A DNA stretch of 64,000 nt from Devosia sp. Leaf420. Lineage in GTDB: Bacteria; Pseudomonadota; Alphaproteobacteria; Rhizobiales; Devosiaceae. Location of the stretch: positions 141,817 to 205,816 of the forward strand of contig NZ_LMQU01000009.1 in the NCBI RefSeq assembly GCF_001425445.1, written 5' to 3'. Shown here piece by piece: positions 27,055 through 35,233 of the stretch; the stretch's first letter is position 1; each line of letters starts with the position of its first letter. The notes beneath the pieces were generated by a model, which saw only the letters and a list, made by a program, of their open reading frames with translations, was not told the origin of the DNA and did not search any database. The position numbers and the translations under genes are program-made.

Positions 27055-27726
27055 CTACTCGCGGATCATGTAGCCCGCGCCGCGCACGGTGTGGAGGAGG
27101 GGGCTGTCGTGACCTTTGTCGATCTTTGAGCGCAGACGCGACATATGGACGTCGATGACATTGGTCTGGGGATCGAAGTGATAATCCCAGACATTTTCAA
27201 GAAGCATGGTGCGGGTCACGACCTTGCCGGCATTCTTCATCAAATATTCGAGCAGCCGGAATTCGCGCGGCTGCAGGAGAATGGATTCTCCGTCGCGCTC
27301 GACCTTGCGGCTCAGCCGATCGAGCGAGAGGCCCGCAACGCTATAGCTCGTCGCCGCTTCTGCCGGGCTCGATCGCCGCGCCAGGACTTCGATACGCGCC
27401 AACAGTTCGGTAAAGGCATAGGGTTTGGTGAGGTAATCGTCGCCGCCGGCGCGAAGGCCCGTCACGCGGTCATCGACTTCGCCGAGGGCGGACAGGATCA
27501 GGACGGGGGTCTGGTCGGCCTCGGCGCGGAGGCTTTCGACGATGGAGAGGCCATCGCGCCGCGGCAGCATGCGATCGACGATCAGCACGTCATAATCCAT
27601 GCCCGACGCCATGGCATAGCCGGTTTCGCCATCGGCGGCGTGGTGGGTGACATGGCCCGCTTCGTCCAGAGCCTGGATCAGATAGCTGGCCGCTTCGCGA
27701 TCGTCTTCAATCAACAAAATCTTCAC
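27055..27726 (-). CDS. OmpR/PhoB-family response regulator of the degP-linked system
   Basis: 223 residues. Receiver domain 1-118 with E-D-D (7-9), phospho-acceptor D51 in D-V-L-I-V-D-R-M-L-P, and K-P-Y-A. Winged-helix output 125-222 ends in V-I-D-V-H-M-S-R-L-R-S-K-I and L-H-T-V-R-G-A-G-Y. GTG start. It is separated from degP by a terminator and about 170 bases, so it has its own promoter region. It likely regulates genes for envelope homeostasis together with the kinase that follows it; targets unknown. Confidence 0.93.
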   Translation of the reverse strand: MKILLIEDDREAASYLIQALDEAGHVTHHAADGETGYAMASGMDYDVLIVDRMLPRRDGLSIVESLRAEADQTPVLILSALGEVDDRVTGLRAGGDDYLTKPYAFTELLARIEVLARRSSPAEAATSYSVAGLSLDRLSRKVERDGESILLQPREFRLLEYLMKNAGKVVTRTMLLENVWDYHFDPQTNVIDVHMSRLRSKIDKGHDSPLLHTVRGAGYMIRE

Positions 27727-27800
27727 GCCGACGCTCCGCGCTCAACTCAACAAGCAGTAATGGGCAAATGCAAAATCGCAAAGATCGCATCGCGACCCAG

Positions 27801-27837
27801 TTTAAAAAACGGCCCCGGGAATGACCCCGGAGCCGGC
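27801..27837 (-). terminator. Rho-independent terminator of degP
   Basis: Minus strand: CCGGCTCCGGGG-TCATT-CCCGGGGCCG followed by TTTTTTAAA, about 60 bases after the degP stop. It separates degP from the two-component genes on the same strand. Confidence 0.88.
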
Positions 27838-27895
27838 AGAAGCGCGCTGGATGCAGGAGGGAACCGCCTCCAGGCGCGGTGGGAAGAAGAGAGCC

Positions 27896-29443
27896 TTAGC
27901 CCTCTTCGTTGATCGGCAGGCCGATGAAGCGGGCTTCACCGTCGCGCGAAACCTTGACGAGAGCCGTTGCGAGCCCCTTGCCCTGAACAGCAGAGACTGC
28001 GCCTTCAAAATCGGCAACCGAATTGATCGGCTTATTGTCGATTTCGAGCACGACATCGCCAACGGCAAGGCCACGCTGGGCAGCGGAGCTATCGGGCTGC
28101 ACGTCCTGGATCAGCAGACCGCCCGAGCCGTCGCCATTAGGCACGAGGGTCATGCCGAGCATCGAGGTGCTTTCCGGCACGTCAGCCGGAGGCGTCGGTG
28201 TGCTCGGGGCAGTCTGGCCAGCATCTTCCTTAAGCTGGGTCAGCTTGACGCTCACCTTCTGCTCGGCGCCATCGCGCCAGATGGTCAGCTCGACGGTCGA
28301 ATCCGGGGCCTTGCCGGCAATGGTGCGGCTGAGGTCAAGCGCGTCATCGATGCTGTCGCCATCGACGGCGGTGATGATGTCGCCGGACTTGACGCCCGCA
28401 GCGCCTGCAGGGCCATCGGCAGCCGGTTCACGCACGATCGCGCCCTTGGCCGTGGTCAGGCCAACGCTATCGGCAATGTCCTTGCTGACGTCCTGGATGG
28501 AGACGCCGAGATAGCCTCGGGTCACCGTACCGGTGTCGATCAACTGGTTGACGATCTGCTTGACCGTGTGTGCAGGGATGGCGAAGGCGATACCGACATT
28601 GCCGCCATTGGGCGAATAGATGGCGGTATTGACGCCGACCACTTCACCCTTGGTGTTGAAGGCCGGGCCGCCCGAATTGCCGGTATTGACGGCAGCGTCG
28701 ATCTGCAGGAAGTCGCCATAGTTCGAGCCGCCGATATTGCGGCCAGCACCCGAGATGACGCCCACGGTCACGGTACCACCGAGGCCGAACGGGTTACCCA
28801 CGGCAACCACCCAATCGCCAACACGGCTTGGTTGGTCCTCGAAGGTCACGAAGGGCAGGTCCTTGCCTTCGATCTTGAGAACGGCAAGGTCGGTCCGCTC
28901 GTCGGTGCCGACAACGGTCGCCACCTGTTCGGTGCCATCTTCGAAGATCACGGTGACCTTGGTTGCGTCGGCAACGACGTGATTGTTGGTTACGACATAG
29001 CCATCAGCCGAAACGATGAAGCCCGAGCCGGCTGCCATGAACTGACGTGGCTTGGCTTCGCCGCCACCAGGGGCGCCGGGAGCACCACCGAACTGGTCGA
29101 AGAAGTCACGGAAAGGATGGCCTTCCGGAAGATCGGGGAAATTGAACTGGAAATCACGGCCGCGCGGGCCGCCGGGACCAGCAGGGCCGCCGCTTGGGCC
29201 GGACGCCGGTTCCTGAGCTTCAACGAGAATGGAGACCACAGCCGGCTTGACCGCATCGACGAGGTCGGCAAAGCCCTGCTGGTTCACTTCGGGAACCGCG
29301 ATCTGGGCGACATTGCGCACCTGAGCATTGGCAGCCTGACCCGTCAGCACGAAGGCTGTGGATACGCCGCCGACACCGACCAGAAGCGCCAGGGCCGATG
29401 CTCCAAGCCAACGGCGCGTACGCGAAAGAAGAGTGGGACGCAT
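27896..29443 (-). CDS. degP: Periplasmic Do/DegP-type serine protease and chaperone
   Basis: 515 residues. Signal peptide about 1-40 (cleavage near A-N-A-Q). Trypsin-like protease domain with the full catalytic triad: H155 (T-N-N-H-V-V), D185 (E-R-T-D-L-A-V-L) and S257 (N-T-G-N-S-G-G-P-A-F). Two PDZ domains follow, about 300-390 and 420-510. A Gly/Pro-rich LA-loop segment (about 80-130) precedes the protease core. It degrades or refolds misfolded envelope proteins. AAGGAG lies before the start. Adjacent to a kinase/regulator pair on the same strand, the usual rhizobial arrangement. Confidence 0.95.
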   Translation of the reverse strand: MRPTLLSRTRRWLGASALALLVGVGGVSTAFVLTGQAANAQVRNVAQIAVPEVNQQGFADLVDAVKPAVVSILVEAQEPASGPSGGPAGPGGPRGRDFQFNFPDLPEGHPFRDFFDQFGGAPGAPGGGEAKPRQFMAAGSGFIVSADGYVVTNNHVVADATKVTVIFEDGTEQVATVVGTDERTDLAVLKIEGKDLPFVTFEDQPSRVGDWVVAVGNPFGLGGTVTVGVISGAGRNIGGSNYGDFLQIDAAVNTGNSGGPAFNTKGEVVGVNTAIYSPNGGNVGIAFAIPAHTVKQIVNQLIDTGTVTRGYLGVSIQDVSKDIADSVGLTTAKGAIVREPAADGPAGAAGVKSGDIITAVDGDSIDDALDLSRTIAGKAPDSTVELTIWRDGAEQKVSVKLTQLKEDAGQTAPSTPTPPADVPESTSMLGMTLVPNGDGSGGLLIQDVQPDSSAAQRGLAVGDVVLEIDNKPINSVADFEGAVSAVQGKGLATALVKVSRDGEARFIGLPINEEG

Positions 29444-29653
29444 AAGGAATAGTCTCCTTCGAAAAAGCTCTCAACAGCTTGTGGGATTACATATGGAACG
29501 TCGCGCCTTTCTGTGAAGTTGCGCCGACATTAAGCTTTCGCAATGTTGCAGGCAGCATTGCGGCAGGGACGGCGACGAGACGTGATCAGCCCCATTTGGG
29601 CCACAAGGAACATTTGCGCACCATTTTCCATTGCTCCGAAAACGGAGATGAAA

Positions 29654-29866
29654 ATGGCATTTCGCAAGGGTTCGAAAGTCAGCTGGAAGTGGGGCGCGAA
29701 TACGGCCGAAGGCAAGATCGTCGAGCGGTTCACCGAGGATGTCACCAAGACCATCAAGGGCACCAAGGTGACACGCGAAGCGAGCAAGGCCGAGCCGGCT
29801 TACCTCATCGAGCAAGACGACGGCGATAAGGTGCTCAAGAGCAAGAGTGAATTGAGCGCGGTTTGA
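29654..29866 (+). CDS. DUF2945 small protein (hypervirulence-associated TUDOR-like domain)
   Basis: 70 residues from the ATG at 29654, which has GGAGATGAAA before it. The sequence M-A-F-R-K-G-S-K-V-S-W-K-W-G then G-K-I-V-E-R-F-T and A-Y-L-I-E-Q-D-D-G-D-K-V-L-K-S-K-S-E-L matches the DUF2945 family, a small beta-barrel. The family name comes from a fungal protein; bacterial members have no established role. The gene stands alone. Confidence 0.8.
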   Translation: MAFRKGSKVSWKWGANTAEGKIVERFTEDVTKTIKGTKVTREASKAEPAYLIEQDDGDKVLKSKSELSAV

Positions 29867-29883
29867 AGGTAGTGTCGCGGGGC

Positions 29884-29996
29884 CCCCTCCCAGCCTCCCC
29901 CATCAAGGGGGAGGTGTTTGGCTAGTGGCCTTGAATAGATCGTGCCTCATACTCGGTGCGCCACCTCCCCCTTGATGGGGGAGGCTGGGAGGGGGT
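29884..29996. repeat. Long nested palindromic repeat, copy A (CCCCCTCCCAGCC subfamily)
   Basis: Two 33-base arms are perfect inverted copies; the left begins CCCCCTCCCAGCCTCCCCC and the right ends with its complement. Each arm itself holds the palindrome CCTCCCCC-atcaa-GGGGGAGG, and about 47 unique bases separate the arms. The unit is about 113 bases. Closely related copies lie at 39751, 42434 and 55017. No coding capacity; it looks like a MITE-like or REP-type element. It fills the gap between DUF2945 and rmuC. Confidence 0.88.
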
Positions 29997-30016
29997 GAAG
30001 CCCCAATCACCAGCCT

Positions 30017-31441
30017 CTAATTCCGATCCCCCGGCTCATCCACCACCAGCCGCAAGGTCGGTTGTTCCTCGCTCCCGCCGTCCCAACCCGCCGGCAAGCT
30101 CTTGCCCGATTTCGCGCCCAGCTCGCGCAGCATCTCCACCTGCCGCACAACGTTGCCGCGGCCGGTTGAGAGTTGATCCTTTGCCTTGGCGAAATCCTGG
30201 CTGGCGCGCTCGATGCTCGCGCCGACCTTGTCCATGGTCGATAAGAACCCGGCCACTTTCTCGTAAAGCGCCCCGGCGCGTTCCGCGATTTCCTCGGCGT
30301 TCTGGTGGCGCTTTTCGATGTCCCACACATTGCGGACCGTGCGCAGCACCGTCATTAGCGTCGTCGGGGTCGTCAGCATGACACCCTTCCCCATGCCAAA
30401 TTCGACGAGCTTGGCATCGTGCTGGATGGCTGTTGCGAGCGCGGATTCGATCGGCACGAACATCATCACGTAATCAAGGCTCGACTTTGCGGCGCGATGA
30501 TAGCTCTTGTCCCCCAGCGTCGTGATATGCCCACGCACCGAGGTGATGTGCGCCCGCAAATGCTGGTCCCGATCCAGTTCGGCGCTGTTTACGAAGGCTT
30601 CGAACGCTGTCAGCGACACTTTCGAGTCGATCACCAGTCGATCGCCATTCGGCATCAGGATTTCAACGTCGGTCCTGACGCGCTGCCCATCCTCGCCGCT
30701 ATGGCTCTGCTGGACGAAATACTGCTCACCTTCGCGCAGGCCCGATTGCTCGAGGATGGTGGAGAGGATCATCTCGCCCCAGGCGCCCTGGGTTTGCGAA
30801 TTGCCCTTGAGCGCGCGCGTAAGATTCTGTGCCTCGGTGGTGATCTGCAGATTACTCTCGGCTAGCGCGCGAATGCGCTCGCCCATGGCGGAGCGATCTT
30901 CGACGAGGTTCTTGTGAAACTCGGTGATCTTGTCCTGCAAGGGCTTGAGAAGCGTATCCACCTGCTCGCGGTTTTGCCGCGTAAATGTCTCGCCATGCGT
31001 TTTGAGCACATCGCCGGCAATGGCCTTGAACTCGTCGGTCATCTGCTGGCGCGCATCCATGAAGCGTTTGAGGTTCGCTTCGTTCTGCCGCGCCTGCTCG
31101 TCGAGCCGGGTCCGCATGGCGGCAAGCTCGGCCGTCAACCCGCTCGATTTGTCGCGCTCGCTGTCGAGAAGATCCGCGGCCCGCTCGCGCTCGCGCGCCA
31201 GCGCCAAGTCGAGATCCCGAATGCGCATGTCGCGCTGCGCGATCTGTTCGAGAAAACTCGCCTTGAGATTGTCGCTAGCCTCCCGCGCCGCACCTTCCGC
31301 GCGCTCGGCATTGGCCCGCGCATTCCCGACCAGCAACACAAAGGCCAAGCCGACGAGCAGCAAAAAACCAATCGCCAGCGCGAGGCCCAAGGTCACCGGC
31401 ACCGAGCCGGCCACAAACAAAATCGTGTCGAATTCACTCAT
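30017..31441 (-). CDS. rmuC: RmuC-family DNA recombination protein
   Basis: 474 residues. An N-terminal membrane helix (about 13-38) anchors the protein, then a long coiled coil (about 45-190), then the RmuC nuclease-like domain (about 200-430). That domain has Q-G-A-W-G-E-M-I-L-S-T-I-L-E-Q-S-G-L, V-D-I-like V-E-I-L-M-P-N-G-D-R-L-V-I-D-S-K-V-S-L and Y-V-M-M-F-V-P-I-E-S-A. These carry the conserved acidic/Lys residues of a PD-(D/E)xK-type fold. RmuC limits inversion at short repeats in E. coli. Divergent from def. Confidence 0.93.
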   Translation of the reverse strand: MSEFDTILFVAGSVPVTLGLALAIGFLLLVGLAFVLLVGNARANAERAEGAAREASDNLKASFLEQIAQRDMRIRDLDLALARERERAADLLDSERDKSSGLTAELAAMRTRLDEQARQNEANLKRFMDARQQMTDEFKAIAGDVLKTHGETFTRQNREQVDTLLKPLQDKITEFHKNLVEDRSAMGERIRALAESNLQITTEAQNLTRALKGNSQTQGAWGEMILSTILEQSGLREGEQYFVQQSHSGEDGQRVRTDVEILMPNGDRLVIDSKVSLTAFEAFVNSAELDRDQHLRAHITSVRGHITTLGDKSYHRAAKSSLDYVMMFVPIESALATAIQHDAKLVEFGMGKGVMLTTPTTLMTVLRTVRNVWDIEKRHQNAEEIAERAGALYEKVAGFLSTMDKVGASIERASQDFAKAKDQLSTGRGNVVRQVEMLRELGAKSGKSLPAGWDGGSEEQPTLRLVVDEPGDRN

Positions 31442-31574
31442 TGCGCCAGTCTAACCGATTCTTCCGTTCTTAAAATGTTCTATTCTGCGCCGGGCGTAAA
31501 CGACCTCCGCTGTTGACCGATTGGCCTCAAGACGCCATATCACTGGCAAATCCAGATATCGCCGGACCTTTGCC

Positions 31575-32090
31575 ATGGCCATCCGCCCTATTCTTATCAT
31601 TCCTGACGCGCGCCTGCGCGCCGTTGCCGATCCGATCGTCGAGGTCGACGACGAGATCAAGACGCTGGCCAAGGACATGCTCGATACCATGTATGACGCG
31701 CCGGGCATCGGCCTCGCCGCGCCCCAGATCGGTGTCTTGAAGCGCATCGTGGTCATGGATCTGGCCGGCGAAAAGGAAACGCCCGAGCCGCTCGTCATGA
31801 TCAATCCCGAGATCACCAGTTTTGGCGACGAAATCCAGGTGACCGAAGAGGGGTGCCTGTCGATCCCCGAGCTCTATTACGAGGTCGAGCGCCCTTCGAC
31901 CGTGACGGTGAAATATACTGATCTTGATGGCAAGGAAGTGACCAAGGACGCCGACGGCAAGCTCGCCGTCTGCATCCAGCACGAACTCGATCACCTCGAT
32001 GGCGTGCTCTATATCGACTATCTCAGCCGCCTGAAGCGTGACCGCGTGATCAAGAAGTTCGACAAGCAAGCAAAGCTCGCCGCGCGCTAA
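31575..32090 (+). CDS. def: Peptide deformylase
   Basis: 171 residues. The start [11 protein letters not shown] is preferred over an upstream frame extension because it matches family N-termini. All three metal-site motifs are present: [10 protein letters not shown] (about 45-54), E-E-G-C-L-S-I-P-E (about 92-100) and Q-H-E-L-D-H-L-D-G (about 135-143). Removes the formyl group from nascent peptides. Followed by fmt, its functional partner, 48 bases downstream. Confidence 0.96.
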   Translation: MAIRPILIIPDARLRAVADPIVEVDDEIKTLAKDMLDTMYDAPGIGLAAPQIGVLKRIVVMDLAGEKETPEPLVMINPEITSFGDEIQVTEEGCLSIPELYYEVERPSTVTVKYTDLDGKEVTKDADGKLAVCIQHELDHLDGVLYIDYLSRLKRDRVIKKFDKQAKLAAR

Positions 32091-32096
32091 GAACGC

Positions 32097-32118
32097 TTCC
32101 CCGCGCTAGCGCGGGGAA
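32097..32118. repeat. Perfect 22-base palindrome between def and fmt
   Basis: TTCCCCGCGC and GCGCGGGGAA abut around TA with no spacer loop, between the def stop and the fmt ribosome site (CAGGAG). In RNA it would be a GC-rich hairpin and could modulate read-through into fmt. There is no T-run, so it is not a standard terminator. Confidence 0.6.
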
Positions 32119-32137
32119 TTGCCCAGGAGTAAAGCCA

Positions 32138-33061
32138 ATGCGCGTCGTCTTCATGGGCACGCCCGAATTTTCCGTGCCGACGCTGACCGAGATCGTCTCT
32201 GCCGGCCACGAAGTGCTCGCCGTCTATACACGCGCGCCAAAGCCGGCCGGTCGCGGCCAGGCCGAGCGCAAGAGCCCGGTGCATGAAGCGGCCGAGAATT
32301 TCGGCATTCCGGTCTTCACGCCCAAAAGCCTTCGCAACGAAGCCGAGCAGGCCCAGTTCGCCTCGCTCGGCGCCGAAGTCGCCGTGGTGGTCGCTTATGG
32401 CCTGATCCTGCCCAAGCCCATTCTCGATGCGCCGGTTGAAGGCTGCCTCAATCTCCACGGCTCGCTGCTCCCCCGCTGGCGCGGCGCCGCGCCTATGCAG
32501 CGCGCCATCATGGCCGGCGACAAGCAGACCGGCATCGTCGTCATGAACATGGATGAGGGCCTTGATACCGGCGCCATGGGCCCCACCGAGATCATCCCCA
32601 TCGGTCCCGATATGACGGCGGGCGAACTCCACGACCAGATGATGCGCCTCGGCGCCGATCTCATGGGCCGCGCCCTCGCAGCGCTGGAACGGGGCAGCCT
32701 CGATTTCACGCCCCAGCCCGAAGCGGGCGTCACCTATGCGGCAAAGATCGAAAAGGCCGAGGCCAAACTCGATTTTTCCAAATCCGCCGAAGAGGTCCAC
32801 AACACCATCCGCGGCCTCTCGCCTTTTCCGGGCGCCTGGTTCGAGCTGGAACTGGCAGGCAAACCGACGCGCGTAAAAGCGCTGCGCTCGACGCTTGCCG
32901 CCGGCAGCGCCGCGCCCGGCAGCCTGATCGGCCCAGACCTCACCATTGCCTGCGGCACAGGCGCCGTCCGCCTCACTCAGGTGCAGCGCGAAGGCAAAGG
33001 CGCCATGGACGCAGCAACGTTTTTGCGCGGGGCCGGGGTATTGCCGGAGCGGGTCAGCTAA
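32138..33061 (+). CDS. fmt: Methionyl-tRNA formyltransferase
   Basis: 307 residues. N-terminal [15 protein letters not shown], the active-site region [20 protein letters not shown] (about 104-123), D-T-G-A-M and a C-terminal domain ending in G-A-G-V-L-P. Uses 10-formyl-THF to formylate initiator Met-tRNA. Its last 8 bases overlap the end of the convergent small gene at 33054. Confidence 0.96.
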   Translation: MRVVFMGTPEFSVPTLTEIVSAGHEVLAVYTRAPKPAGRGQAERKSPVHEAAENFGIPVFTPKSLRNEAEQAQFASLGAEVAVVVAYGLILPKPILDAPVEGCLNLHGSLLPRWRGAAPMQRAIMAGDKQTGIVVMNMDEGLDTGAMGPTEIIPIGPDMTAGELHDQMMRLGADLMGRALAALERGSLDFTPQPEAGVTYAAKIEKAEAKLDFSKSAEEVHNTIRGLSPFPGAWFELELAGKPTRVKALRSTLAAGSAAPGSLIGPDLTIACGTGAVRLTQVQREGKGAMDAATFLRGAGVLPERVS

Positions 33062-33287
33062 GGGCGAAAGTTTTCCTTAGAATGTGAACAAGAGCCTCTG
33101 CACCCTGGTGATCCAGTTGGATAGTCTGAGATGGTATGGTGGGCATCTGCCGATCCGGGTTGCCGAAAGTCTTGATGGTCACCAAGCGCTGACCATGCAG
33201 CGTAGAGCACTCGTAGGTTGCTTTGACTTCGTTATGTAGACTTATTCTTTCGCTGCTACCTAGCTCAAAACGTCTAATTAACGCCAT
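33054..33287 (-). CDS. Low-GC small protein inserted between fmt and truA
   Basis: 77 residues starting [10 protein letters not shown]. The ribosome site GGGAGGGACCT before the ATG is very good. The coding region is visibly AT-richer than fmt and truA. The C-terminal half ([19 protein letters not shown], then [12 protein letters not shown]) resembles short alphaproteobacterial proteins of unknown function with a 'GS-x-D-R-Q...S-Q-x-I-Q' pattern (recollection). It lies opposite to its neighbours, and its start displaces the expected beginning of truA. Probable recent acquisition. Confidence 0.65.
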   Translation of the reverse strand: MALIRRFELGSSERISLHNEVKATYECSTLHGQRLVTIKTFGNPDRQMPTIPSQTIQLDHQGAEALVHILRKTFALS

Positions 33288-33376
33288 AGGTCCCTCCCAT
33301 CACTAAGTATAGATATAAGCTTACTTTAGAATACGACGGAACCCCCTTCTGCGGCTGGCAGCGGCAGGCGGATCGG

Positions 33377-34045
33377 ATGAGCGTTCAACAGGCTCTCGAA
33401 GAAGCCATTTTTCGATTTTCCGGCGAAACGGTCACGACGCAAGCTTCCGGCCGCACCGACGCTGGCGTTCACGCCCTCGGCCAGGTCGTCAGCTTTGACC
33501 TCTCGACCGACCGCGAACCGTTTCGCGTGCGCGAGGCGCTCAACTATCACCTGCGCCCACATCCTGCGTCGGTCATCAGCTGCGAAACCGCCCCCGAAAC
33601 CTTCGAGGCCCGCTTTTCCGCCCTCGCGCGGCATTACGAATATCGCATTCTCAACCGCCGCGCCCCCGCAGCGCTGGAGCGCCATCAGGTCTGGCATGTG
33701 CCGATGCCGCTCGATGCCGAGGCCATGCATGCCGCCGCGCAAAAAATCCTCGGCCGGCACGATTTCACGACGTTCCGCTCGTCCGAGTGCCAGGCCAATT
33801 CGCCTATCCGTACGCTCGACCATTTCGCGGTGCGCCGCGAGCTCGACCATGTGATCGTCACCGCCAGCGCGCGCAGCTTCCTCCACCATCAAGTGCGCTC
33901 GATGGTCGGTTCTCTTAAGCTCGTGGGTGAAGGCAAGTGGAGCCCCGATGATTTCCGCGCAGCGCTCGACGCTGCGGACCGCAGCCGCTGCGGCGCCATG
34001 GCGCCTTCGGCGGGGCTCTATTTCGTCAGGGTCGATTACCCTTAG
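33377..34045 (+). CDS. truA: tRNA pseudouridine(38-40) synthase with no usable start for its conserved N-terminus
   Basis: From the first ATG the protein is 222 residues and contains the catalytic A-S-G-R-T-D-A-G-V-H-A-L-G-Q-V (Asp in R-T-D-A-G, about residue 27), Y-R-I-type Y-E-Y-R-I-L-N, H-D-F-T-T-F-R-S and R-S-F-L-H-H-Q-V-R-S-M-V-G. The conserved TruA start lies in frame upstream (33308-33376: Y-R-Y-K-L-T-L-E-Y-D-G-T-P-F-C-G-W-Q-R-Q). No ATG, GTG or TTG precedes it before the stop at 33287. At the expected initiator position (33305-33307) the codon is AAG. The first codons are AT-rich, unlike the rest. The gene is either 5'-damaged, translated from the internal ATG, or affected by a sequence error. 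Confidence 0.8.
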   Translation: MSVQQALEEAIFRFSGETVTTQASGRTDAGVHALGQVVSFDLSTDREPFRVREALNYHLRPHPASVISCETAPETFEARFSALARHYEYRILNRRAPAALERHQVWHVPMPLDAEAMHAAAQKILGRHDFTTFRSSECQANSPIRTLDHFAVRRELDHVIVTASARSFLHHQVRSMVGSLKLVGEGKWSPDDFRAALDAADRSRCGAMAPSAGLYFVRVDYP

Positions 34046-34093
34046 CGCATGTCCCCTGAAAGTGGTCGCCGGTTTCAGGAAAAGGACATGCGC
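34045..34093. repeat. Short rhizobial palindromic element at the truA end
   Basis: GCGCATGTCC...CTGAAA and TTTCAG...GGACATGCGC are inverted around GTGGTCGCCGG. The unit is 49 bases, overlaps the last base of truA, and matches the common rhizobial GCATGTCC...CCGGTTTC...GGACATGC type of repeat. A degenerate half-like sequence occurs near 40593-40612. May act as the truA terminator. Confidence 0.75.
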
Positions 34094-34107
34094 AACGTCA
34101 AGACCCG

Positions 34108-34716
34108 TCAGGGCATCGGCGGGGCCGGCAGGATCAGCGTCACAAGACCCAGGGCCAAAAATACACCTACCGCCTGCGACAGGAACAAGAGCCCGATCTG
34201 CAGCGGCGCCAATGTCACGATGAACCGGCCGATATTGACGAAGGTCAGGATCGCGACGACAGCCGTGCCGAGCAGCACGATGACGCCGAGCGGCCCGAAA
34301 ATCGTCGCGACCAAGAGCAGGATTGCCGACAGCAGCGTCACCCAATTGCTGGCAACGAGATAGGGAATGAACCCATCCTGCCGGCCCATCTGGCGCAAAG
34401 CGAGATAAGCGGTAAACGCTTGGGCGACGAACAGCACGGCATTGATCACGATCGACTGTGTCGCTGCGCCCGACGGCATTGGCGCGCCGAGGAGCAGCGG
34501 CCCGAAACCAGCAAGGATCATGGCCGCGAGAACCGCGATCAGGCTGCCGACGAGGCCGCGCTGGGAGAAATCGAAATAGCTCGATGAGTCACGCTTGCCC
34601 ATGACGAGGGCGATGCAGCCTCGGATGGCATTGGCGGCTTCGTCGAAAAAAGCGGAATTGGGCTGGGCCAAAAGCGTGGGTCTCGTCTCAAGGGGTGGGC
34701 GCGGCCACGGGGCCAA
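34108..34716 (-). CDS. Multi-span membrane protein, unknown function
   Basis: Up to 202 residues with about five membrane segments (about 55-80, 88-110, 120-145, 146-165 and 175-198). The start is uncertain: the ATG at 34716 overlaps the upstream gene by 29 bases, and a TTG at 34671 is an alternative. A conserved-looking cytoplasmic start has S-A-F-F-D-E-A-A-N-A-I-R-G. It forms a unit with the following membrane protein and dapE on the same strand. I do not recognise a named family. Confidence 0.7.
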   Translation of the reverse strand: MAPWPRPPLETRPTLLAQPNSAFFDEAANAIRGCIALVMGKRDSSSYFDFSQRGLVGSLIAVLAAMILAGFGPLLLGAPMPSGAATQSIVINAVLFVAQAFTAYLALRQMGRQDGFIPYLVASNWVTLLSAILLLVATIFGPLGVIVLLGTAVVAILTFVNIGRFIVTLAPLQIGLLFLSQAVGVFLALGLVTLILPAPPMP

Positions 34717-35233
34717 GAGCCATGTAGAGTGTCACGGGCATGCCGACAAGCAGGACCATGGTCAAAACTGCAAAGGCGGCCGCAACGCCGATGGTCCAGC
34801 CCCCCGCCTGCCGCCCCAGGCAAAAGAGCAGGAAGGCGAGCCCAATCCAGAGCAAAATCAACACCGGCCCGGCGATCAGCGACAGAATGGTCCCGGCGAT
34901 CAGATAGGCAATGAGCGCGTAAATCCCTGGGACCATCAGCCGCAGCAGGCTGATCTCGCCCGGCATGATTTTGCGCGTAATCAGAATACCGCCGAGGAGC
35001 GCAAGGATCGAGAGGCCCTGGACCACGAGCGCGATGATCAGCCCGAAAAAGCTCGGAATGCCGACATCGGCCGTCGCCAGGGCAACCGAGAGCAGCGCGA
35101 AGAAAAAGAACAGGACCAGCGCGGTCGCGAGGCCTGCTGCCGAAATGGCAAAATACCGCGCCCAATCGGCATCGCCACGGACGATGGCGATCCAGCCTTT
35201 CAAGGCCTCGCTCATGGCCCCCCAGATCTTCAT
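34688..35233 (-). CDS. Multi-span membrane protein coupled to dapE, unknown function
   Basis: 181 residues from the ATG at 35233, which overlaps the dapE stop (ATGA). About five membrane helices follow a short amphipathic start M-K-I-W-G-A-M-S-E-A-L-K-G-W. Its sequence style is similar to the next gene (both begin with an amphipathic E-A-x-x-G-W/x-x-A-I-R-G-type helix), so they may be paralogues or a heteromeric pair. Function unknown. Confidence 0.75.
   Translation of the reverse strand: MKIWGAMSEALKGWIAIVRGDADWARYFAISAAGLATALVLFFFFALLSVALATADVGIPSFFGLIIALVVQGLSILALLGGILITRKIMPGEISLLRLMVPGIYALIAYLIAGTILSLIAGPVLILLWIGLAFLLFCLGRQAGGWTIGVAAAFAVLTMVLLVGMPVTLYMALGPVAAPTP

Noticed and set aside
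25554..29452. Long plus-strand frames opposite the kinase, regulator and degP genes
   Set aside because: They mirror well-supported genes on the other strand and lack any protein family pattern or ribosome site.
29884..29996. The palindromic repeats as CRISPR repeats
   Set aside because: Copies are kilobases apart, inverted internally and not arranged with short regular spacers.
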